Part shown: positions 16,715 through 25,775 of the stretch, piece by piece
Layout: every line of letters starts with the position of its first letter
Position numbering within the stretch: the first letter of the stretch is position 1
Assembly (NCBI GenBank): GCA_021786105.1
Contig: JAJYNW010000003.1
Span: forward strand, 1-54,345
DNA: 54,345 bases
Source of the DNA: a bacterium
GTDB lineage: Bacteria > Patescibacteriota > Microgenomatia > Daviesbacterales > UBA10151
Reading direction: 5' to 3'
Program-made: the position numbers and the translations under genes
The notes under the pieces: model-generated
What the model saw: only the letters and a program-made list of their open reading frames with translations
What the model was told of the DNA's origin: nothing
Databases searched by the model: none

Positions 16715-17697
16715 ATCTCTTTGGCAACTATTTTAGAGTTTTCTTTTAATTTCTCCTGCATTTGGCTGTAAGTTAACAAACCAGCCTGAGGGCCCACTTG
16801 TTCAATCACTGAAGCGGCATTAGCCGCTCCCCACCTCATCGCCTCAGCTAAATCTTTACCGTAAAAAAGCCCGGCCAAACAAGCAGTGGCATAGGCATCT
16901 CCGGCTCCTGTCATCTCCACTAATTTTGCCGGAAAGACTCCCAAATGATAAAACTTTTCTCCGTCAACCCCCCAAGATCCTTCTCCGCCGTTTGTGATAA
17001 TAACCATTTTCGGACCTAAATCCGCAATGCCTTTGAGTAGTTTTTTAATATTTACATCTTCTTTCTCGTTTATCCCCAAAATTCTCTTTGCCTCCCCCTT
17101 ATTCACAAAAAAAGCCTCTGCTAAAGCTAAAATTTTTGGGTATTTTTTTATGCCTGTTTTAATTTGATAAGTCCCCGGATTATATAGCAGCCTTGATCCT
17201 GTCCTCTCCAGATACGCCCCTAATTCATTGAGTAAATTTGATTGAGTAAAACTAGGCGACAAGGAGGTAAAATATACCCATTTAGCAAAATCTAAATCCG
17301 GTAGTTTATAGTGCCAGTTTTGGTGGTAGACAAAAATTGTTCGCTCTCCTTTGAAGTTTAAAACAGTTGATAAATTAGATTCCATTCCCTGATTAACCAC
17401 CACATATCTTTTGTCCACGCCCTCAGAAGTCAGTTTTTCGACAATCTGCTTGCCTGCTACATCTGATCCAACGTTTACATAAAATGCAGTTTTTAATTTC
17501 AGCCTGGCACCTCCCACTACATTATTGGCTCCATTACCCGCCACTAAATGTGTCAATTTATCCACCGGAATTTTATCCCCAAACTCCACGCACAACCGGC
17601 AATCAGTTTTATTGAGGTTACACTTTACTTCTGCATCATGAATCTGCACATAATTATCAATCGTGGCATCACCAATGGAGATTAAATCAAAAGCCAT
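16711..17697 (-). CDS. PfkB-family carbohydrate kinase
   Basis: Ribokinase-fold kinase phosphorylating a sugar or nucleoside. The N-terminal strand ISIGDATIDNYV and the anion hole/ATP motif MTGAGDAYATACLAGL near residue 258 are clear. An insert with several Cys (CNLNKTDCRLC, residues 26-36) is unusual and could bind metal or form disulphides. The substrate cannot be read from the sequence. The start overlaps the stop of the copZ-like gene by one base, so it is the last gene of the copper operon, perhaps by chance. Confidence 0.88.
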   Translation of the reverse strand: MAFDLISIGDATIDNYVQIHDAEVKCNLNKTDCRLCVEFGDKIPVDKLTHLVAGNGANNVVGGARLKLKTAFYVNVGSDVAGKQIVEKLTSEGVDKRYVVVNQGMESNLSTVLNFKGERTIFVYHQNWHYKLPDLDFAKWVYFTSLSPSFTQSNLLNELGAYLERTGSRLLYNPGTYQIKTGIKKYPKILALAEAFFVNKGEAKRILGINEKEDVNIKKLLKGIADLGPKMVIITNGGEGSWGVDGEKFYHLGVFPAKLVEMTGAGDAYATACLAGLFYGKDLAEAMRWGAANAASVIEQVGPQAGLLTYSQMQEKLKENSKIVAKEI

Positions 17698-17909
17698 TAT
17701 TCCAGTATAGCACTGTAACCGGTTTTTTTAATTGTTTCTATCACTAAATTATCAGTCACTTTGTCCGGATCAAATTCCACTTCTGTTTCCATCTTGGCAT
17801 AGGAAGTATCGGAAGCTTTGACTCCCTCTAAATCCTCCAGATCCATGTCTATAGTCATGGCACAGGAAGTGCAATGCATACCGGTAATTTTAAATTTTTT
17901 CTTAATCAT
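17697..17909 (-). CDS. copZ: Heavy-metal-associated domain protein (CopZ-like copper chaperone)
   Basis: A single 70-residue HMA domain with the Cu(I)-binding GMHCTSCAM loop and ferredoxin-like fold pattern. It would carry Cu(I) to the HMA domain of the ATPase encoded two genes upstream. It sits 2 nt after the UreH/cupredoxin gene and one base before the PfkB kinase gene. The close spacing and the CsoR-controlled context support a copper role over mercury. Confidence 0.9.
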   Translation of the reverse strand: MIKKKFKITGMHCTSCAMTIDMDLEDLEGVKASDTSYAKMETEVEFDPDKVTDNLVIETIKKTGYSAILE

Positions 17910-17911
17910 AT

Positions 17912-18898
17912 TTAACTGACTACGTCAATCACCCCCCGAAACATTCCCATGGAACAGCTAAACGGAATTTGACCCACTTCAGTTGGTGTAAACTCAATGG
18001 TTTGTGAATCTGTTGGCCTTAAATTCTTGGAAATCCCCAATGAGGGAATCCTAAAAGCCAAAGCACAACCATAAGAGTTATTTGAATTTAGAGTAATCTT
18101 AACAGGCAGACCTTTTTTCACTTTGAGATAATTTGGGCTATAACCGCTGCCGGAAATATCAATCTGGTATTCCTGCTTGGCGGCAATATTTGCTGTTTGT
18201 TGCTGTTCTTGCCCGCTAAAATCTATTGTCACTACCGGAAATCCGGCCGCCCCCAAAGTATTATTAATGGTAAAAAGCCCCACAAAGATGATCACCCAAG
18301 CCGCCAACTTGAAAAAAGTCTTTTGGAAGCTATCGCTTAATTTAGCAGTAATGTAACCTAAACCAAAGAAAATAGGGGAGGTACCCAACACAAAAGAGAT
18401 TAGAATTAAAGATCCCTTAAGGGCAGAACCGGAAGAAATAGCCAAAGCTTCCATAGCCAAAGTGGTCCCGCAGGGAATAAAAATGGTCATGGCCCCTAAA
18501 AGACCCGGGGCAAAGATATCAGCGCTTTTTGACTGATTCCTAATTAATCTGGTTAAAAACCTGGGCGGCTGCAAGATAAAATAGCGGAAAATCGGGTGGG
18601 CGTTTAATAAATTGAGGGCCACAATAATCATATACACCCCGGCCGCCACCTGCATAATCGTCCGCAGATTATCAGAAATGGACAAAGCCGCCCCAAACAA
18701 ACCTAACACTCCGCCTAAAATGGCGTAACAAATTAGCTTAGCTCCTAAAAATGATAGGGTAGGGATAAAATCATTTTTGTCTTTTTGGTCTAACTCTTTC
18801 CGGGCAGCTACTGCCGAAGCCAACAGCCCCCCCTGGACCGCTGCGCACCCTAACCCACCTGCCGTTAAACCAATTAAAAATATGGTGACAAATTCCAT
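17912..18898 (-). CDS. UreH/SafE-like membrane protein with C-terminal cupredoxin domain
   Basis: Six or so membrane spans (residues 1-225) with GGLGCAAVQGG and FIPCGTTLAMEA, the conserved Cys-containing helices of the UreH_2/DsbD-like transport family. A cupredoxin-like beta domain follows (about 235-328) ending in FSCSMGMFRGVIDV, a likely Cys/Met copper site. The family probably moves metal ions or reducing equivalents across the membrane. Its place between copA and copZ argues for copper handling. It overlaps the copA stop by one base. The exact transported species is unknown. Confidence 0.82.
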   Translation of the reverse strand: MEFVTIFLIGLTAGGLGCAAVQGGLLASAVAARKELDQKDKNDFIPTLSFLGAKLICYAILGGVLGLFGAALSISDNLRTIMQVAAGVYMIIVALNLLNAHPIFRYFILQPPRFLTRLIRNQSKSADIFAPGLLGAMTIFIPCGTTLAMEALAISSGSALKGSLILISFVLGTSPIFFGLGYITAKLSDSFQKTFFKLAAWVIIFVGLFTINNTLGAAGFPVVTIDFSGQEQQQTANIAAKQEYQIDISGSGYSPNYLKVKKGLPVKITLNSNNSYGCALAFRIPSLGISKNLRPTDSQTIEFTPTEVGQIPFSCSMGMFRGVIDVVS

Positions 18899-21072
18899 TA
18901 AATTTTAGCCCTCTTTAATAATAATGAATTGCTGACTACTGATATTGAACTCATCGCCATGGCGGCTGAGGCAAAAATCGGACTTAGCAACAGGTGAAAA
19001 AACGGATATAACACTCCCATAGCCACCGGAATCAGAATAATATTATAACCGAATGCCCAGAAAAGGTTAAGTCTGATGGTTCTCATAGTCTTTTTTGATA
19101 AATTAATGGCCGAAGCAACTGAGCGCAAATCTTTATTTATCAAGGTAATTCCTGCCGCCTCAATGGCCACATCCGTTCCCGTTCCCATGGCAATTCCAAT
19201 ATTGGCAGCTGCTAAAGCCGGTGCATCGTTAATGCCATCCCCCACCATCGCTACCACTTTACCCTCAGCTTGGATTTTCCTCACTTCAGCCTCTTTTTGA
19301 TCTGGTAGGACTTCCGCTAATACCCTCTTGATGCCAACTTGTTTAGCAATGGCATTGGCTGTCCTTTGGTTGTCTCCGGTAATCAGCACCACCTCGATCC
19401 CCATTTCTTGTAAGCTTTTTACACCTTCTTTGGCTGAATCTTTTAAGGTATCTGCTACGGCAATCAAACCCTTAAATTTACCCTCTACACCTAACATCAT
19501 GACCGTTTTTCCTTCATTCTCCAAACTTTCAATTTCCTTCTCATTAATTTTAATTTTTTCTTTTGCCATCGATCTCCGGTTTCCCAAAACCACCCGCTTT
19601 CCACCAACCACCCCTTCCACCCCATGTCCGGGAATGGCCTTAAATTTGGTAACTTCCAAAAACTTAATCTTTTCCTCTTCCCCTTTTTTCACAATTGCCT
19701 CAGCCAGTGAATGTTCCGAACCTTTTTCTAAAGAAGCGGCCATCTGCAGTATATTCCCCGTCACGTCAGTTACTTCCGGTTTACCATAAGTTAAAGTCCC
19801 GGTTTTATCAAAAATTATGGCATTAACTTTGTGAGCAGTTTCCAAGCTCTCCGCATCTTTGATCAAAATCCCGCGTTCTGCCCCCAAACCCGTACCCACT
19901 ATAACAGCCGTAGGTGTTGCTAACCCCATCGCGCAAGGACAGGCAATAATCAAAACTGCCACCATATTTAACATGGCAAACAAAAAGGTAGGGGAGGGGC
20001 CAAACACATACCAGATCACAAAGGTTAAAATGGCCAGCATGATCACCACCGGCACAAAATAGGAAGAAATCAAATCTGCCAGCCTTTGGATTGGCGCTTT
20101 AGAACTTTGCGCCTCTTCCACCAGCTTGATAATTTGGGACAATAAAGTATCTCTGCCAACTTTAGTAGCTTTAAAAGTAAAAGTCCCGGTTTTATTAATG
20201 GTGGCTCCCACCACCATATCGCCTTTGACTTTATCAACCGGAATACTCTCGCCAGTTACCATTGATTCGTCAATACTCGACTCCCCTTCCAGAATTTTTC
20301 CATCAACCGGGATTTTCTCACCCGGCCTCACCCTGATCACATCACCTACCACTACCTCTAAAATCGGAATATCAACTTCTTTACCATTCCTAACCACCCG
20401 TGCAGTTTTGGCCTGCAAACCAATCAAGCGCTTAATAGCCTCAGACGTACCAGCCTTGGCCCTAGCTTCAAAGTAACGGCCCAATAAAATCAACCCAATA
20501 ATCACCGTGGACACATCAAAATATGGCATCGGTTCAATACCCACACTTTGCACCACACCTGGAAACAAGGTCACAAAAACAGAATAGGCAAAGGCCACGC
20601 TGGTACCTATCGCCACTAAAGTATCCATATTGGCAGTCCGGTGCCTTAAAGCAGGTATTGTAGCCCGATAAAACTCCAAACCCACCCAAAATTGCACCGG
20701 CATGGCCAAAACCATTTGCATCCAGGCCGGTAATCCTAAAAATGCCCCGGCTATCACGGTTGTACCTAACAATAAACTAAAAATAACTTTATTCCGCAAT
20801 TTATTAAGTTCTTTTTGTTTTTCCGCCTTTTGCTGGTCTTCGTCTTTTACCACCTCTTCCAACTCTGCTTTATAACCCACATTAGCTACAGCTGAGGCTA
20901 AATCCTGGTCAGCTACTTTATCAGAGTCATATTCCACACTGGCCTTTTCCATGGCCAGATTGACTGTGGCAGCGGAAACCCCCTCCACTCGTGACAAGGC
21001 TTTCTCGATTACCCGCACGCAAGACGCACAGTGCATACCCTTAATCGGAAATGTTTTTTTGACCTCTGCCAT
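18898..21072 (-). CDS. copA: Cu(I)-exporting P1B-type ATPase
   Basis: Pumps Cu(I) out of the cytoplasm. One N-terminal HMA domain ([15 protein letters not shown]) is followed by the actuator motif VTGES, the membrane metal site [13 protein letters not shown], the phosphorylation site DKTGTLTYG, the P1B-specific SEHSLAEAI and the hinge [11 protein letters not shown] cytoplasmic charged linker (about 75-95) follows the HMA domain. The track begins five codons earlier inside the preceding gene; MAEVKKTF gives a 1-nt gap and is used here. Length (about 724) is typical. The metal choice rests on CPC, the HMA motif and CsoR context. Confidence 0.97.
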   Translation of the reverse strand: MAEVKKTFPIKGMHCASCVRVIEKALSRVEGVSAATVNLAMEKASVEYDSDKVADQDLASAVANVGYKAELEEVVKDEDQQKAEKQKELNKLRNKVIFSLLLGTTVIAGAFLGLPAWMQMVLAMPVQFWVGLEFYRATIPALRHRTANMDTLVAIGTSVAFAYSVFVTLFPGVVQSVGIEPMPYFDVSTVIIGLILLGRYFEARAKAGTSEAIKRLIGLQAKTARVVRNGKEVDIPILEVVVGDVIRVRPGEKIPVDGKILEGESSIDESMVTGESIPVDKVKGDMVVGATINKTGTFTFKATKVGRDTLLSQIIKLVEEAQSSKAPIQRLADLISSYFVPVVIMLAILTFVIWYVFGPSPTFLFAMLNMVAVLIIACPCAMGLATPTAVIVGTGLGAERGILIKDAESLETAHKVNAIIFDKTGTLTYGKPEVTDVTGNILQMAASLEKGSEHSLAEAIVKKGEEEKIKFLEVTKFKAIPGHGVEGVVGGKRVVLGNRRSMAKEKIKINEKEIESLENEGKTVMMLGVEGKFKGLIAVADTLKDSAKEGVKSLQEMGIEVVLITGDNQRTANAIAKQVGIKRVLAEVLPDQKEAEVRKIQAEGKVVAMVGDGINDAPALAAANIGIAMGTGTDVAIEAAGITLINKDLRSVASAINLSKKTMRTIRLNLFWAFGYNIILIPVAMGVLYPFFHLLLSPIFASAAMAMSSISVVSNSLLLKRAKI

Positions 21073-21073
21073 A

Positions 21074-21433
21074 TTACTTAACCACAATCTTTCCGTGGTA
21101 CATGTTCATACCACAAGCATAACCATATTCCCCGGCCTTTTCCGGAGTGATTTCTACACTTACTTTTTTATTTAAAGGCAATTGTTTTTTAATTTTGAAA
21201 TCCGGCAAAACCACTTCTGACAAACAATCAGTCGGATCTGTCCGGATAAAATTAATTTTGGTAGTTTTTCCCCTGGGTACTAAAATCACTTCCGGCGAAT
21301 ATCCCCCGGAAACAGTAATATCTACTTCATTCTTTACAGCTACTTCTTTTTCGTTCTTTCTAAGAAAGAACCAATAAGTAAAAATTATTCCCAAAAAACC
21401 AGTAATTATTACGATAATTTTATCTGTTCCCAT
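21074..21433 (-). CDS. Membrane-anchored cupredoxin-domain protein
   Basis: One N-terminal span ([18 protein letters not shown]) and an external beta-rich domain with [16 protein letters not shown] and [14 protein letters not shown], the latter a Cys/Met-rich copper loop like the domain fused to the UreH protein. The start MGTDKIIV is preferred because it leaves 1 nt after the csoR stop; the track's start lies within csoR. It could hold extracellular Cu after export or deliver it to a copper enzyme. No enzymatic motif is present. Confidence 0.82.
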   Translation of the reverse strand: MGTDKIIVIITGFLGIIFTYWFFLRKNEKEVAVKNEVDITVSGGYSPEVILVPRGKTTKINFIRTDPTDCLSEVVLPDFKIKKQLPLNKKVSVEITPEKAGEYGYACGMNMYHGKIVVK

Positions 21434-21434
21434 A

Positions 21435-21707
21435 TTACTTGCTTTTTTTGAAAACATTCATAATTTCTTGTATTGATTCATTAGCTTCGCCGTTTTTAAT
21501 GTGGTCTACCACGCAAGTCTGGAGATGGTTTTCCAAAACTACCCCATCAGCCTCCTTTAAAGCTTGCTGAACAGCTTGGGATTGATGAATTACATCAATA
21601 CAATAATGTCCAGATTCAACCATTTGGATAACTTTTTGTAAGTGCCCTTTGGCAATTTTTAATCTATGTAAAATTCGCTCCTGGGTATCTTTTGGCCTGT
21701 ATGTCAT
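21435..21707 (-). CDS. csoR: Copper-sensing transcriptional repressor, CsoR family
   Basis: All-helical repressor released from DNA by Cu(I). The Cys-His-Cys set is visible as YCIDV, ENHL and QTC, the pattern of Cu-responsive CsoR rather than RcnR or FrmR. The start used is MTYRPKDT; the upstream in-frame ATG in the track lies inside the predicted -10 element and is unlikely. A GGGGGA ribosome site within the operator's half-site stands 5 nt before this ATG. It is first in the operon csoR-cupredoxin-copA-UreH-copZ. Confidence 0.94.
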   Translation of the reverse strand: MTYRPKDTQERILHRLKIAKGHLQKVIQMVESGHYCIDVIHQSQAVQQALKEADGVVLENHLQTCVVDHIKNGEANESIQEIMNVFKKSK

Positions 21708-21728
21708 ATATCCCCCTATGGGGGATAT
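21708..21728 (-). promoter_or_regulatory. CsoR operator, perfect 21-bp palindrome
   Basis: ATATCCCCC-TAT-GGGGGATAT is a perfect inverted repeat with G/C runs of the type bound by CsoR proteins. It overlaps the 3' edge of the -10 hexamer and the transcription start, where bound repressor would block RNA polymerase. Its G-run also serves as the likely Shine-Dalgarno site of csoR. Confidence 0.88.
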
Positions 21729-21756
21729 CATAATTCAAATAGGAAAGTAATGTCAA
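21727..21756 (-). promoter_or_regulatory. Promoter of the copper operon
   Basis: On the minus strand TTGACA (21756-21751), an 18-nt spacer and TATGAT (21732-21727). Start of transcription would fall inside the CsoR palindrome. A TATAAT on the other strand at 21783-21788, 8 nt before the dehydrogenase ATG, suggests a divergent, nearly leaderless promoter. Confidence 0.8.
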
Positions 21757-21796
21757 TATCGCAAGACAATTTAATTTATGTATATAATGGAAATAG

Positions 21797-22801
21797 ATGA
21801 AAATTGCCTTTTTTGAGATTAACGAACAAGAGAAAAAAGACTACTTCTCTCAAAATCTAACCGGGCATGAAGTGGGATTTTTCGAACAAGCTTTAGGTGA
21901 AAATTTTGTTCCGAATCATACCGATTTTGAAGTCATTTCCATCTTTGTAGGATCAAAAATAAACCAAACAGTTATTGACGCTTTCCCCAATTTAAAAGCC
22001 ATTGTTGTTCGGGCTACCGGTTTTGACAATGTGGACTTGGCATATACCAAGTCTAAAAACATCCTGGTTTGCAATGTCCCGGCTTACGGCTCTAACACCG
22101 TAGCTGAATTTACCTTCGGTCTGATTTTATCTCTATCCCGGAAAATCCCCCAAGCTTCCTACAGACTTAAAGTCAGCGAAGAATTCTCTTTTGAAGGTCT
22201 GCGCGGCTTTGATTTAAACGGCAAAACTTTGGGCGTGATTGGGACCGGAAAAATCGGCAGCAATGTCATCAAAATTGCCAAAGGCTTTAATATGGCAGTC
22301 TTAGCCTATGACCCTCACCAAAATGAAGAACTTACCAAAACCTTAAGTTTTAATTATGTCACCCTAGAAGAGTTATTAAAAAATTCTGATATTGTTACCA
22401 TCCACGTCCCTTTAATGGAGCAAACTCATCACCTTATTAATAAAGACAATCTTCCCTTAATGAAAAAAGGCAGTTTGTTAATAAATACCTCAAGAGGTGG
22501 AATTGTCGATACTGATGCTTTATCCAAAGCTTTAATGCAAGAACAATTGGGCGGAGCAGCTTTGGATGTTTTGGAAGAAGAAGGTGACTTAAAGGAAGAA
22601 ATTGAGCTTTTAGTTGCGGACAAGATTCCACTGGAAGATTATAAAAAGGTTATTGAAGATCATGTTTTAATTCATTTGCCTAATGTGATTATCACCCCTC
22701 ACATGGCTTTTTATACCAAAGAGGCGGAATTTTCCATCATGGAAACAACTGTTAAAAACATCAAATCTGCTTTAGCCGACACACCGGAAAATGTAGTTTA
22801 A
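21797..22801 (+). CDS. D-2-hydroxyacid dehydrogenase (D-lactate dehydrogenase-like)
   Basis: NAD-dependent reduction of a 2-keto acid, most likely pyruvate to D-lactate. The Rossmann motif GTGKIGSNVIKIAKGF is followed by an acidic residue in AYDP, favouring NADH. Catalytic residues are in NTSRGGIVD (Arg), DVLEEEG (Glu) and ITPHMAFYT (His). Length 334 matches D-LdhA. Residues 260-290 resemble the lid insert of D-lactate enzymes. It stands alone between the divergent copper operon and convergent DsbA-like gene and would recycle NADH in fermentation. Confidence 0.9.
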   Translation: MKIAFFEINEQEKKDYFSQNLTGHEVGFFEQALGENFVPNHTDFEVISIFVGSKINQTVIDAFPNLKAIVVRATGFDNVDLAYTKSKNILVCNVPAYGSNTVAEFTFGLILSLSRKIPQASYRLKVSEEFSFEGLRGFDLNGKTLGVIGTGKIGSNVIKIAKGFNMAVLAYDPHQNEELTKTLSFNYVTLEELLKNSDIVTIHVPLMEQTHHLINKDNLPLMKKGSLLINTSRGGIVDTDALSKALMQEQLGGAALDVLEEEGDLKEEIELLVADKIPLEDYKKVIEDHVLIHLPNVIITPHMAFYTKEAEFSIMETTVKNIKSALADTPENVV

Positions 22802-23449
22802 TTACTTTTTAAGCTCTTGCGCCACAGCCGTGTTTAAATCGTCAAATGACTGTAGAACAACTTTATGGCCATTAACATAAAAAGTTGGTGTGGAATTTAC
22901 TCCCAAACTTTGACCATCAGCCACATCACTATCAATCTTTGATTTAACTGGATTTCCTGCCATATCTTGTTTAAGCTTATTCTCATCCAAACCTACTTGT
23001 TTACTCAAATCCATAAAGAAATTATTTACATCAGTAAGACCTGACCATTCTGCTTGAGTTTCAAAAAGCTTGTCGTGTATTTCCCAAAACTTGCCTTGCT
23101 GCCCGGCTGCTTCAGCCAAAATTGCCGCCTCTCTACCGTGGGTATGCTGGGGAAGCGGAAAATGACGATAAATTAGCTGCACTTGATCCGGATAATCAGC
23201 TCGCAGTTTTTTTACTATTGGCTCAGCAGCCAAACAAGCAGGGCACTGCAAATCGGAAAATTCTACCACTTTGACCTTGGCGCTATCACTACCTATCTTT
23301 TCCCCTCTAGAATAATCGATTTGCGCAACAGATGCCTCTTCAGTTGATTTAACATTACTCAATCCTTTGCTCAAAAAAAATACACCACCGCCCAAAAGAA
23401 CTACCGTAAGAATTAATATTACTCCTAATATCTTAGTTTCCGTTGTCAT
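22802..23449 (-). CDS. DsbA-like thiol-disulphide oxidoreductase, membrane anchored
   Basis: Thioredoxin-fold protein introducing disulphides in exported proteins. One N-terminal span (ILGVILILTVVLLGGGVFFL) is followed by the thioredoxin domain with active site DLQCPACLAAEP (CPAC), a helical insert and the cis-Pro strand NSTPTFYVNG. Its start overlaps the VKOR gene by 17 nt. VKOR would re-oxidise it, together forming a complete oxidative folding pathway. It ends one base from the convergent dehydrogenase. Confidence 0.93.
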   Translation of the reverse strand: MTTETKILGVILILTVVLLGGGVFFLSKGLSNVKSTEEASVAQIDYSRGEKIGSDSAKVKVVEFSDLQCPACLAAEPIVKKLRADYPDQVQLIYRHFPLPQHTHGREAAILAEAAGQQGKFWEIHDKLFETQAEWSGLTDVNNFFMDLSKQVGLDENKLKQDMAGNPVKSKIDSDVADGQSLGVNSTPTFYVNGHKVVLQSFDDLNTAVAQELKK

Positions 23450-23870
23450 AATCTTCTTTGCGGGCTGAAACTACAGCCAGCAAAATTATAACCGATATTA
23501 TAAACGATAATACACACCAAAAGCAAAAAGCCTTGATCACAAACGCTTCAAGAAAGGTTAAATATACACCAAAAGCAACTGCCGCCACCGCACCTAGTAA
23601 CTGCAATTTCTTGATTATTTTTTGAACTGACTTTTGAGAATGCACTACCGAAAGCACAGCCATTCCCAAATAAAAAGCTATTCCTAAGATAGGTACAGGG
23701 ATTCCCAGGATGTGAGAGTAGACACTGGACCGGACAGTATCGCAACCGCCGCCAATCGGACAAACAATCGGCCCGGTTATGGTGTACTCATATAATAAGA
23801 AAGAAGATACAAAGAGTCCTAGCAAGCTGAAAATAAAAATTAACCGGTTAGATAGGTTAGATGAAATCAT
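23433..23870 (-). CDS. Vitamin K epoxide reductase (VKOR) family protein
   Basis: Membrane quinone reductase replacing DsbB. Four spans are predictable in 145 residues. The outer cysteine pair lies in CPIGGGCDTV and the quinone-side CxxC is CFWC. The Ser/Gly-rich ILGIPVPILGIAFY is a family mark. It sits between the transketolase C subunit (4-nt overlap) and the DsbA-like protein. A quinone or another acceptor is needed; the window shows no quinone genes. Confidence 0.93.
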   Translation of the reverse strand: MISSNLSNRLIFIFSLLGLFVSSFLLYEYTITGPIVCPIGGGCDTVRSSVYSHILGIPVPILGIAFYLGMAVLSVVHSQKSVQKIIKKLQLLGAVAAVAFGVYLTFLEAFVIKAFCFWCVLSFIISVIILLAVVSARKEDYDNGN

Positions 23871-24877
23871 TTCTCCTTCATGCTTATTACATGAGTGATA
23901 GCTTTAATAATCGCTTCTTTGGTTAATCCAAACTTAACCAGCAGTTCATTCGGTTCGCCTGATTCGCCAAACTGATCCTCCACACCAATAATTTTTAACG
24001 GCACCGGGAAATTCTGAGACAAAATTTCTGCCACTGCTCCTCCCAAACCGCCAATTACCTGATGTTCTTCTACTGTCACAATCACCCCACACTCCTCTGC
24101 CGCTTTTAGAATAGTTTGCTTATCTAAAGGTTTAATAGTGTGACAATTTATTACTCGAACAGATATTTTGTGCAATTCCATCTCTTTAGCTGCCTGCAAG
24201 GCTTTATGAACCATCTGACCGGTAGCAATAACCGCTACATCGCTACCCTCATAAAATACTTCTGCCTTACCGATTTCAAAAGGAGTTTGATCGGTGGTAA
24301 TCACCGGAACCTTATCTCTGGATAGCCTTAAATAACAGGGTTTAGGGGATTTAGCTATGGCCAGAGTGGCCTTCCTGGCTTCAATTGAATCAGTCGGGGA
24401 GACAACTATCATATTTGGTAAACTGCGCATTAAAGCAAGATCTTCTAAAGCCTGATGCGTTGCGCCGTCCGGCCCGACCGACAAACCGGCATGAGAACCA
24501 ATCACTTTAACCGGCGCATCATTATAGCAGGCAGTAGTTCTGATCTGTTCCCAATTTCTGCCCGGAGAAAAAGTGGCATAAGAGGAAATAAAAGGAATTT
24601 TTCCAGCCAAAGCCATACCGGCGGCTACAGTTGCCAAGTTCTGCTCTGCCACCCCCACCTCCACATACCTTTGGGGGAATTTTTCAGCAAAAGCCAAAGT
24701 TCGGGTGGATTCCAAAAGATCCGCACAAAGCGCCACCACCTGTTCATTTTCCTCCCCTGCCAACACTAAACCTTCTCCATATCCATCTCGAGAAGGAAAC
24801 TTCTCAATATCCGGATCAAAAAGTCTTGGATTCAGATAAGCTTGTTTGTTTAACATAATCTTTTTAGGTTTACCCAA
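23867..24877 (-). CDS. Transketolase, C-terminal subunit
   Basis: Pyrimidine-binding and C-terminal domains of a split transketolase. LAFAEKFPQRYVEVGVAEQNLATVAAGMA contains the Glu that activates thiamine diphosphate, and SHAGLSVGPDGATHQALEDLALMR is a substrate-site motif. The final domain has EEHQVIGGLGGAVAE. At 336 residues it needs the N-terminal subunit encoded directly upstream with an 8-nt overlap. Together they transfer two-carbon units in the non-oxidative pentose phosphate pathway. Confidence 0.95.
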   Translation of the reverse strand: MGKPKKIMLNKQAYLNPRLFDPDIEKFPSRDGYGEGLVLAGEENEQVVALCADLLESTRTLAFAEKFPQRYVEVGVAEQNLATVAAGMALAGKIPFISSYATFSPGRNWEQIRTTACYNDAPVKVIGSHAGLSVGPDGATHQALEDLALMRSLPNMIVVSPTDSIEARKATLAIAKSPKPCYLRLSRDKVPVITTDQTPFEIGKAEVFYEGSDVAVIATGQMVHKALQAAKEMELHKISVRVINCHTIKPLDKQTILKAAEECGVIVTVEEHQVIGGLGGAVAEILSQNFPVPLKIIGVEDQFGESGEPNELLVKFGLTKEAIIKAITHVISMKEK

Positions 24878-25772
24878 TTTCCGATAATTCCTTTACTCCA
24901 CCTGCAGAACCTAAAACACTCCCTGCTTCCCGGCTACTTTTATCTAAAGTCCTAAGCTCTGCTAAAGCTAGTTCCGCCTCTTCTTTATTAGGCGGTTTAC
25001 CGTGCCATTCAGGTTTGTTTTCCATAAAACTAACCCCTTTCCCGGGAGTAGTATGAGCCAGAATTAATGTAGGCTTTTCAAGAATCGCTTTCGCCTCATC
25101 AAAAGCCGCAATAATTTCTGAGATATTGTGTCCATCAACTTCTATCACATGCCAACCAAAAGCTTCATACTTGGCTTTTAAATCATTCAAAGGCATCACG
25201 TCTTCCGTAAACCCGTCAATTTGAATATTATTCCGGTCCAATAAAGCCGTTAAATTATGCAGTTTATACTTGCCTGCCAGCATTGCTCCTTCCCAGGTAT
25301 TACCCTCATCCTGCTCTCCGTCTGACATCAGACAAATTACCCTCCACTTAGCATTATCTATCCTTCCTGCTAAAGCCAAACCCGTAGCTTGCGACAAGCC
25401 GGATCCCAAAGGACCCGAGGTCGTTTCCACACCAGGCAAAGCACCCCTATGCGGATGGCCTTGTAGCCTGCTGCCTAATTTCCGAAGAGTTAACAGTTCC
25501 GAAACCGAAAAATACCCCGACTCTGCCATAGCTGCATAACGCACCGGACAAATATGACCATGAGACAAAATTAACCTGTCCCGCTCGCTCCAGTCCGGCT
25601 TTGCCGGATTGTGGTTTAAAATATGGAAGTAAAGCGCGGCAAAAACATCTGCCATGCCTAAAGCGCCGGCAGAATGGCCTGATTTTGCCTCCAAAAGCAT
25701 TTTGATGATATCCTGACGGATTAAATTGGCTTTTTCTTCCAATTTTTGAATGTCGTTGGCGCTTAAAGACAT
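24870..25772 (-). CDS. Transketolase, N-terminal subunit
   Basis: Thiamine-diphosphate-binding half of a split transketolase. It shows SGHSAGALGMADVFAALYF, the GSGLSQATGLALAG glycine-rich stretch and the ThDP/Mg site MSDGEQDEGNTWEGAM...DRNNIQIDG. Length 300 is normal for the split form. It is 3 nt downstream of the LOG-like gene and overlaps the C-subunit gene. DXP synthase was considered but the H and D motifs and the neighbouring rpe and rpiB favour transketolase. Confidence 0.95.
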   Translation of the reverse strand: MSLSANDIQKLEEKANLIRQDIIKMLLEAKSGHSAGALGMADVFAALYFHILNHNPAKPDWSERDRLILSHGHICPVRYAAMAESGYFSVSELLTLRKLGSRLQGHPHRGALPGVETTSGPLGSGLSQATGLALAGRIDNAKWRVICLMSDGEQDEGNTWEGAMLAGKYKLHNLTALLDRNNIQIDGFTEDVMPLNDLKAKYEAFGWHVIEVDGHNISEIIAAFDEAKAILEKPTLILAHTTPGKGVSFMENKPEWHGKPPNKEEAELALAELRTLDKSSREAGSVLGSAGGVKELSEIG

Positions 25773-25775
25773 ATG

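Noticed and set aside
19328-20476. Several plus-strand ORFs of 67-153 residues opposite copA
   Set aside because: All lie opposite intact copA motifs and look like antisense translation.
24870-25772. DXP synthase as an alternative to split transketolase
   Set aside because: Two separate subunits, transketolase-specific motifs and adjacent rpe and rpiB argue against DXP synthase.
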